This document shows positions 57,420 through 64,000 of a DNA stretch of 64,000 bases, piece after piece. The notes under the pieces are model-generated. The model did not search any database, was not told where the DNA came from, and was given only the letters and a program-made list of their open reading frames with translations. A program made the position numbers and the translations under genes. Within the stretch, counting starts at the first letter, position 1, and every line of letters starts with the position of its first letter. Source of the DNA: Sclerotiophoma versabilis (taxonomy: Eukaryota; Ascomycota; Dothideomycetes; Pleosporales; Didymellaceae); assembly GCA_012274445.1 (NCBI GenBank), contig JAAROD010000080.1:744001-808000 (forward strand), given 5' to 3'.

Positions 57420-58477
57420 CGCAAACGGTGGACGGACGCACAACAGCGTCTAGTTCGACCTCAACACCAATGCAGCAATTGAGTGGACAATGTAGAGTGA
57501 GTGAGATGTGAGGTTTTCGAGAGGTCAGAAGATGTCGATCGATTTATCGTGGGGTAATAGCGTCGCCAGATGACGCGGCTACGGGTTCGTGCCTTCCGAT
57601 TACGGGTTTGTCGAGGGCTGGACTTTTTGCGACTTCTCCCAATACGGCTTCATCAGCAGCACCGTGATGGATAGCAACACGCCAGGCAGCAATTATGCAA
57701 ATTTATCGAAACACACGTCTTGTTGCTATTCGTCCGTCATGCGGTGGTGTTGAAGTACTGCGATGGTGATGGCATCCATTGTCAATTATGGGGCGAGGCT
57801 AAGCTTCAGCAAGCCACAGCCGAGGAAGCTTGTTCCGTACCTGCAACCTGCGTTTTTTGTCCGATCCGCGCACCAGTCGAAATAAGGCTCAACATCAATA
57901 ACACGCAGCACCAAAAAAAAGAATTAAGGTCAGTTGCATGACATGTTGAATACCTCCATGCTTTACGATAGCTGATTGATATGGCTCTTATTGTTAGAAG
58001 GATACATGTTGTCACACTACGCTCGTCTGCACAACAAGTGCTCAAAAAGAGCCTGTTCGTGTGGGCAGAATGTCGGACTTATGATAACGGTCCGCTATTT
58101 GACGAATCTTGTCGCGAACGTAATCATGTTTCAAGTACTTCGCGTTTCAGTCAGCTAGCACATGATTTGTAGGAAATCGCTTTTCTACCAGCTTCATAAT
58201 TTTGCCCAGGAAGCACTCTAGCGCGCGATACCTGCCGTCTCATTGGCTGCTACAAGCGCTGTTCAGCTTATATGAAGGTCTGCTATAGGTTACATCTAGT
58301 AAAATACATCTCTGCTAAAGCCACTGTATATAACAGGATTTAGAGGTCCTGCTGGTAGCCATTCTATTAGGTAATGGCTAGTCGAATCAATGACAGTAAT
58401 CCCAAAGGTGAGTGAGAGTCGCGATAGTTGCCGCCAATAAGATGAATATAATAATAGTATGTTTCTTTATCAATGTC
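57420..58477. other. TA-rich, probably decayed repeat DNA
   Basis: About 1 kb upstream of the Nramp gene. From about 58200 the sequence is rich in TA steps and stop codons in all frames, as expected of RIP-affected repeats. No element ends or transposase remnants could be recognised. Confidence 0.4.
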
Positions 58478-58596
58478 ACATACGACCATAGGACGTTGAA
58501 AACAAGGCTTCCCGTTCGCTCAGCCCTATTTAAGCAACGTACCGGCGGATTAGTAGTTAGGTGGGTGACCACTAGCGAATACCCGCTGTTGTATGT
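58478..58596 (+). rRNA. 5S rRNA, variant copy
   Basis: 119 nt starting ACATACGACCATAG and ending GTTGTATGT, the classic fungal 5S ends that form helix I. Conserved blocks include GAAAACAAGGCTTCCCG, GCTCAGCC, TTAGTAGTTAGGTGGGTGACCAC and AGCGAAT. Helix II pairs as ACGTTG/CAACGT, helix IV as GTGG/CCAC, and helix V as GCGG/CCGC. Against the Neurospora-type sequence I recall, it has several C-to-T and G-to-A changes. It may be a functional variant or a pseudogene; ascomycete 5S genes are dispersed, so a single copy here is normal. Confidence 0.8.
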
Positions 58597-58600
58597 TTTT
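58596..58600 (+). terminator. Pol III terminator of the 5S copy
   Basis: TTTTT directly at the 3' end of the 5S sequence, as needed for Pol III release. Confidence 0.7.
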
Positions 58601-59045
58601 GCTCCGAGCTATCGTTTAGGCGGTAGAACCAGAATAGCTAAGATGTTACCTTTATCAGCCTCTTAATTAAGTTGGACTGTTGTAGACTACAAAAGGTTCT
58701 AGGCATAGCAGCTACATCGTGTAAGTATAACTGTATCGTGAAAGACCTTTAGCAGATCTACGGCATAGCACAACATAGGCATTAAGTATTGCTGTGTGCT
58801 ATTACTAGACTAATCATTCTCTCATTATATAACTAGAGCGCTCTCTTCTTACTATACTTAGGTACCAGCAGAGCAGGCAAGAGTAAAGGCAAGCTAGGCA
58901 GTGGCAGTAGCAAGAGAGAGCGCTCCAACAACAAAGAACAGCGCAGCAGCAGAAATCGTAGTAGCAAAGGTAGTAGCAGAGGCACTATAGTTCCAACCAT
59001 CGAGTTCTGCCCATTGGACTGTACCACCTTGAACCAGGGAACTAT
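58601..59045. other. TA-rich stretch with low-complexity CAG/GTAG units
   Basis: TA-rich to about 58860, then purine-rich with repeated AGCAG and GTAGTAGCA units to about 58990. It holds an imperfect inverted repeat (separate entry). Confidence 0.45.
58836..58925. repeat. Imperfect inverted repeat
   Basis: GAGCGCTCTCTT at 58836-58847 is repeated in inverted form at 58912-58925 (AAGAGAGAGCGCTC, two extra bases), 64 bp apart. It could form a stem or be a trace of a small mobile element. Confidence 0.4.
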
Positions 59046-60927
59046 TTATTCGAATCCCCAACCTTTTCTCAAGTCTGTCGCTATGCCAGAAGTTGGCCAG
59101 CCAGTTTCCCGTTCGATCTTAGCCAAATGCTTCAGGAGTGCAATTTTCTCTACTGCGTACTGCTCCTCGTTCTCGGCATCAACTACACTAGCTACCGGCG
59201 CTGTAGATGCGAACACCTGACCAGCGATCGAAAGGGGATAAATCTGATGAACCCAAGTAGGATGTGACATGTTCGTAGTGCTTATACCACAAAGCTCCTT
59301 TGCATGCCAAAGTGGGTCGTGTGTTTCTGTCTCGTGGTCTGCATTAGTGTGATACACTCTACCGGTACGGAGAAGAAGTATACATCCGGTATGGTAGAAT
59401 GTGTTGCCATATATCGAAGATTCTCCAGTATACAGAACAGTTGGAAACGGATATCCGCGATTTGATTCCATCCTTAGGATAGGCAAAGATTGTTGCGGAC
59501 GGTGGGTCCGCCATACTTGGAGATCGTTCCACAGTGTATTGTAATCGTCTGATATAGATGAATGTTCTGGACGATGAAGGCCTTCTTGCAGGAGATTGAC
59601 TATCTTGGCGAAGAGAAATGTGGCAAGGTTGCTAGAGTCTCCTGGAGTTCTTGTGGCCGCTGTCAAGAGCGCGCTGTCCTCATTCATCCAGCATTCAGGC
59701 CGTATCAAAGTCCTCTCTTTGAGGAGGTAGGCAGCCCATACATCTGAGGAATCAGTAAAAGACACCATGGTCGGAGGTGGAGGTCTGATACGTACCGATG
59801 CGCGCGAAAGCCCAAAAGGCTGCCCCCACAAGGCCTGGACTGGAGCCATTCCAGTTCTTGCTCGTCAGATTGAAGACGCACCCCTGCGATGGTCAACTTA
59901 TACATATGCAAAGCAACTTTGACAGGCATACCTTGAGGTGACGCCTCCACTCGATAGTATTAGATGTCATCATCTCATAGATACTGAGGAGGACGCAGCA
60001 AACTAGCGTAGCTTCACCACACTGTGATGGCTCATAATGAAGCAGTGAGTGAACAGCGTGCTGATATAGACCTAATGTATTTGAGTGCGGATTGCGACGT
60101 ACGCCATCAAGTTGGCGAGATGCAAGAGCCATGGCCGCAGCCGCGAACGGCTCATTGGCCATCAATTTGTGGACATAAGAAACCGTGAAATTCCGGTCTG
60201 AGTCTGTCACTTCGCACCAGGTGCCCGACTCTTGCAAGTATGCACGGATAAGATGGGCTTGTTCTGATTGTGGTACCGGCAGTTCGACGTCGAAGTATAT
60301 TGGAGCGATGGAAGTAGAGCTCGGATCTGGCGAGCATGTTGAGTTTAATCCATTTGATGAGGGCGTATTGTCATGGTTGATCTCATTGACCGAGAACTGT
60401 GGTGACAATGCATTGGGTGTGCGATCTCGAAGTGGCATAGTCGCGGTAGCGGCGACCTGAGGGCTAGGAGCATGGCCGGTCAATACTCCCGATTGTGTGA
60501 TGCCAACGTTCAATATGGTGTTTCCCACCCTGAGCACCTCTGATTGTGCGCTCGACGTACTTCTGCTCCCTTCAGAGTGGCTTTCTCGGCGAGCCTTTGT
60601 TGGTCTAGGTCTTGCGTTAAGAGGACGTTCGTAATCACCCACAATCTGTGCTGTATTGTGCACAAAACGTGTCGCAGATTGTTGTGTGCCTCCACGCTCC
60701 TCTTCTAGTGCAAGCAGCGCAGCACTGTCCTTGTTGGACAACCTCAACTCTCTTGACGGGTGAAATAATGCTCTTACGCCATAGCGACACTCTTCACCAC
60801 GCCCATGGCAATGCGAACATTGCGGCCGTGCTCCGTTGCACTTTTTCCTTCTGGATCGGCAGTTTAGGCATCCGGACCGGGTTCTGCTTCGAGTGGACTG
60901 CGCGTGGCCATCAGACACGGTCGTCAT
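59046..60927 (-). CDS. Zn2Cys6 transcription factor, N-terminal cluster type
   Basis: Exons 60927-59932, 59883-59796 and 59743-59046, introns 48 and 52 nt, 593 aa. The zinc cluster is at the extreme N-terminus (RSGCLNCRSRRKKCNGARPQCSHCHGRGEEC), followed by a Ser/Thr-rich linker. From about residue 230 comes the regulatory domain of the fungal_trans_2 style: HLIRAYLQESGTWCEV, then ANEPFAAAAMALASRQL, with AAFWAFARIDVWAAYLL across the last intron. It is divergent from an MDR oxidoreductase gene 319 bp away, so the pair may be linked in control. The target pathway is unknown. Confidence 0.88.
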
Positions 60928-61246
60928 TAGAGAATCTCGGAAATATGAAAAGGAAGGTGGAACCGCAGGGTGATGACATCCAGGGTTTCGGGCAACTGAA
61001 AAACCAGCAAGCCGAGGTTAAGCCGCAAACCAAGCAGGTAGACGGAGGCACCCGCGCTTGCGCTTGCCCTTGATGGTGAGTTCTGATCCGATCATTCGAG
61101 CATGGTCAACAGTAATGTTGCTAGAGATTTATCAGCATTTCAAACATGACGAAATATATAAGTGCTCCCTTGCGCCGCCATGATCAATGCTATCCAGCAT
61201 CTTCTATTACATACACCATAAACTTTCCTCATACACGACCATCGCC
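60928..61246. promoter_or_regulatory. Divergent promoter of regulator and MDR oxidoreductase
   Basis: 319 bp between the two starts; no distinct site claimed. Confidence 0.45.
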
Positions 61247-62336
61247 ATGGCCAAGCAACAGGTCTTCCGTCTACCTCAGCGTACCTCCATTGACGATCTC
61301 CATGTCTACCAGGAAGAAATCCCCTCCCCTTCTAGCAACGAAGTTTTGATCAAGGTCAAGAACGTAGCGCTCAACTTCCGCGACTTTGCTGTCGCTACCG
61401 GAAAGTACCCATTTCCTGTCAAGGATGATGTGATCCCAGGCTCTGACCTCTCGGGCGAGGTTGTTTCCGTGGGCAGTCACGTTGACGACTTTTCGGAAGG
61501 AGATAAGGTCATCGCCTCTTTTGACCTGAAGGCTCTTTATGGTGCTATACCAGATTGGCACCATGGCCTGGGCGGACCTGTAGACGGTGTTCTTCGACAG
61601 TATATTTCTTTGCCTAGTTCAGCACTCGTCAAAGTCCCTTCTACAACTGAGCTCAGCTTCGCGCAACTAAGCGCCTTGGTGTGCACAGGAACAACAGCGT
61701 GGAATGCATTGTACGGATACGTTGCGATGAAGCCTGGACAGACCGTGCTCCTCCTGGGTAAGGTTGCGGTTCCAATCCTAAAACTTCATACTAACCATGT
61801 CCCCAGGTACCGGTGGTGTCTCAATCACCGGTCTTATCCTCGCCAAAGCTGCTGGCGCAACCACAATCATCACGTCTTCGTCCGATGATAAGCTCGCGCA
61901 AGTCCAGAAAACCTACGGCGCTGACTACACCATCAACTACAAGACAACACCCAACTGGTCGAAAGAGGTGCTGAAGATCACCAAAAACCATGGCGCGGAC
62001 TTCATTCTTGAGAACGGTGGTGCTGGTACGATTGCCCAGAGTCTAGATGCGGTGGCTTACGGCGGCAACGTTGCGGTCATTGGCTTCCTTGCTTCCTGTC
62101 CTCAAGACAAGATGCCAGACGTCGCAGCGCTCGCATTATCGAAGGGTGCTGTCGTCCGCGGTATAATGGTAGGCTCGAAGCAGCAACTGGAGGATGTTAC
62201 GCGCTTTGTAACCTCGAAAAACCTCAAAGTGCCAGTTGAAAAGGTGTTTGGGTTTGAGAGGGAGGAAGTAGTAGAGGCTTTCCGGTATCTCGAGTCCGGC
62301 CAGCACATTGGCAAAGTCTGCATCAAGGTTAGTTAG
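61247..62336 (+). CDS. MDR-superfamily NAD(P)-dependent oxidoreductase (zinc-lacking)
   Basis: Exons 61247-61757 and 61807-62336, one 49-nt intron (GTAAGG...CCCCAG), 346 aa. The GroES-like half shows NVALNFRDFAVATGKYP and PGSDLSGEVVSVG. The cofactor half begins VLLLGTGGVSITGLILAKAAGA, a Rossmann loop assembled across the intron. The Cys and His ligands of zinc ADHs are absent, so it falls with quinone-reductase/enoyl-reductase-like members. The end, GKVCIKVS, is typical. The substrate is unknown. The divergent Zn2Cys6 gene is a candidate regulator. Confidence 0.9.
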
Positions 62337-62897
62337 GATGCTTAGAAGTATGCAAGATATTAGAACTAGTGGTTCAATACTGCAAAATCCTCAAAATTAA
62401 AAGACAGCATTACGTGTTAAAATGCTACTATGCGCAACATATCTGGGGTGGTGCGGATCTTCCCAAAAGCATGAGGCTATGCTATTTGCAACAAACCAAG
62501 ACAAGGGGGTTTTCTCACTCTATCAGCACTATCATCACTCTTCTATGTATCAGTTATGCGTCTTCATTTGCCCTAGAATTTCTTCCCGTTTAGCAAATTG
62601 CCGAGCCTGGCTAAGACGCAAGCTGTAAGATCCAGGATAGAAAGCCATTGGAGTTGCTTCGCATTTTACAGCATTCTCCTGAAGTCTTTTCGGCTACCCA
62701 GAGACACTCGGAAAAGGATCAGCGATTAGACAGCAAGCACGTGTGGAAATAACGTCCAATAGCCGTTTTCTGCCAAGAACACCTAGAACATCATCAGTAA
62801 GACACAGTATAAGACTACATTTGCGGTAGAAGCTTAATTACAAGGAGAAATTTTAAAGGCAGCCACGCCTTAGTCGTGCATGTATATATTGACGTAC
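62337..62897. other. Intergenic, no gene seen
   Basis: About 560 bp of AT-rich sequence. It may hold further decayed exons of the phosphotransferase pseudogene, but none could be read. Confidence 0.4.
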
Positions 62898-63228
62898 CAG
62901 TATACGAAGGCGTAGATCCATGCTTAAGAAAGCGCCAAGCATTTATCATATGTCGCAATTGTTGACATATAACCAGTCTATCTTCTTCAACTGACGTCTC
63001 CTAGCTCTTTTCAAGAGTGATGCCATATATCAACTCCATGTAGATGAACACCTGCTCATTGCTCTTACACCATCCAAACATCTCAGGGACAGGCACAGCC
63101 TGTGAAAGTATTCTACGTATAAGCGGGAGGTATTGACCCTCAGCTATTGCCACCTCTGTTCTGTATTTCACTAACAGAACCATGCTAGGGAGACACACTG
63201 GCGAACGCCGGGTCTTGAGTGTTGTCAT
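62898..63228 (-). pseudogene. Aminoglycoside-phosphotransferase-like (APH) pseudogene fragment
   Basis: From ATG 63228 the frame reads VLLVKYRTEVAIAEGQYL, QAVPVPEMFGW and QVFIYMELIYGITLEKS, the N-lobe of the large fungal APH/choline-kinase-like family, and meets TAG at 63003-63001. Reading on in the same frame gives ETSVEEDRLVICQQLRHM, then INAWRFLKHG, which continues the family pattern (usually TLEK.WE..). The TAG thus sits where Trp (TGG) is expected, a G-to-A change. A possible donor follows at 62897. No catalytic HGD or DFE part was found downstream. Confidence 0.7.
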
Positions 63229-63889
63229 GTGATTCAATGATTAAATTGCGATTTTTTTTATATCTCGGCCGGAGACCGCAAAGAGATTGTTGCGTTGAGT
63301 TTCTGAGGAAAACAATGAGTCGTGGAAGATGATCTCTTCATCTCACGGGATCGTCCCAAGCCCAGTCACCTCTGAAAGAGACGAGAGCTTCGGTGCTTGG
63401 TCTGATTCTTTCCGAGACTCCATGGTCACGATGAATGGACAATTTTGATATCCATTGTGTGTACAGACTTTCCCAGGCGGTTGTGATGGATAAGATGTAG
63501 CGCTGTGAGTAAGGGTTGAGATATTGGAAGCCAAAGAGTTTTTTTTTTTGGTTTTTGCATATTAAGAATGAGTACGAAACGCTAGTTGCAGCGCTGCTGC
63601 AGACTGCCACGCCATGTATCTACGCAGTGCCCGATGCAGACATCTATAATCTGCATTAACATGCCAACTGCTTCAGATCGGGCCGAAGCAGCAGAGCTAG
63701 GACGATTGAGGAGGTATTACATTCTTTGGCCTCTTGAACAGGTTCAGACTTCTGTAGATCACAAAGGATCTCAGGCATGATAGCCGTCTAATATTGGCGT
63801 CATAGTGTAGCCTATGGGTCTTCAAGCAATGGCTCAAGGCAATGGTTGCTGCGTATATCATACTCTGCGTTGGCTCGGCTGATCCTACA
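63229..63889. other. Intergenic, no supported gene
   Basis: Frames at 63338-63610 lie upstream of the pseudogene on its strand but do not resemble an APH N-terminus. Two poly-T runs occur, near 63252 and 63540. Confidence 0.4.
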
Positions 63890-64000
63890 CTACAAGTTTG
63901 CAGCTTTCTTGTCCTCTGCATTCATCCCCAGCACTCTTTTCAGAAAGGCTTTCTGAACCCTGAGCATCTCCCTTCCCACAGGCACATCCGGCTCATACAT
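63890..64000 (-). CDS. C-terminus of a gene leaving the window
   Basis: On the minus strand the frame is open from the window edge to TAG at 63892-63890. It reads YEPDVPVGREMLRVQKAF, then LKRVLGMNAEDKKAANL. The charged, helix-like composition looks coding, but 36 residues are too few to name a family. The rest lies to the right of this window. Confidence 0.45.
   Translation of the reverse strand: MYEPDVPVGREMLRVQKAFLKRVLGMNAEDKKAANL

Noticed and set aside
58833..59027. Leu-rich 64-aa minus-strand frame
   Set aside because: It is the translation of low-complexity CAG/GTAG repeats, not a membrane protein gene.
1..64000. CRISPR arrays, prokaryotic operons, prophage or intact transposon
   Set aside because: Introns, Pol III genes and Zn2Cys6 factors show nuclear fungal DNA. 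No regular spacer array, transposase, reverse transcriptase or terminal repeats were seen.

Overview
The window reads as nuclear DNA of a filamentous ascomycete (Pezizomycotina; probably Dothideomycetes, judged only from protein resemblance). The evidence is short GT-AG introns of about 45-80 nt with CTAAC/CTAAT-like branch sites, Zn2Cys6 regulators, a fungal UBC-PARP fusion protein, a polyubiquitin gene, an intron-containing tRNA-Gly, a U6 snRNA gene with a TATA box and downstream B box, and a dispersed 5S rRNA sequence. No complete mobile element was found.

Layout. 1-16 kb is housekeeping: the 3' end of an unknown gene, tRNA-Gly, GPI8 (GPI transamidase), an OPT transporter, a PARP-E2 fusion protein, COG7, a BIR1-type passenger protein and mitochondrial TAM41; GPI8/OPT, PARP-E2/COG7 and BIR1/TAM41 are divergent pairs. 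16.8-19.3 kb is a four-exon secreted glycoprotein. 20-26 kb holds a dsRBD-like protein, a Dabb-domain protein and farnesyltransferase beta (RAM1). 26-29 kb is a divergent cupin/MFS pair whose shared promoter is dense in CGG triplets. 31-34 kb is a polyQ/polyH Zn2Cys6 regulator.

36-45 kb holds an aldo-keto reductase, polyubiquitin with a heat-shock-like element upstream, an NTF2/SnoaL-like protein, a 2H phosphoesterase with a disturbed reading frame and GDP-mannose pyrophosphorylase. 46-52 kb is a DUF4267-like membrane protein, a tartrate/isopropylmalate-type dehydrogenase and a divergent Zn2Cys6 regulator whose middle part changes frame twice.

52-59 kb is gene-poor and decayed: a U6 gene with a partial inverted, C-to-T-changed copy about 0.5 kb away, a broken hypothetical gene, an Nramp metal transporter, and a TA-rich stretch with a variant 5S rRNA. 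59-64 kb has another Zn2Cys6 regulator, an MDR oxidoreductase, an aminoglycoside-phosphotransferase-like pseudogene with a stop where the family is expected to have Trp, and the C-terminus of a gene leaving the window. The transitions in the U6 copy and the pseudogene point to RIP-like decay, an inference that needs alignment.

Exon borders below were placed by eye from splice signals, reading frame and family resemblance. No search was run.
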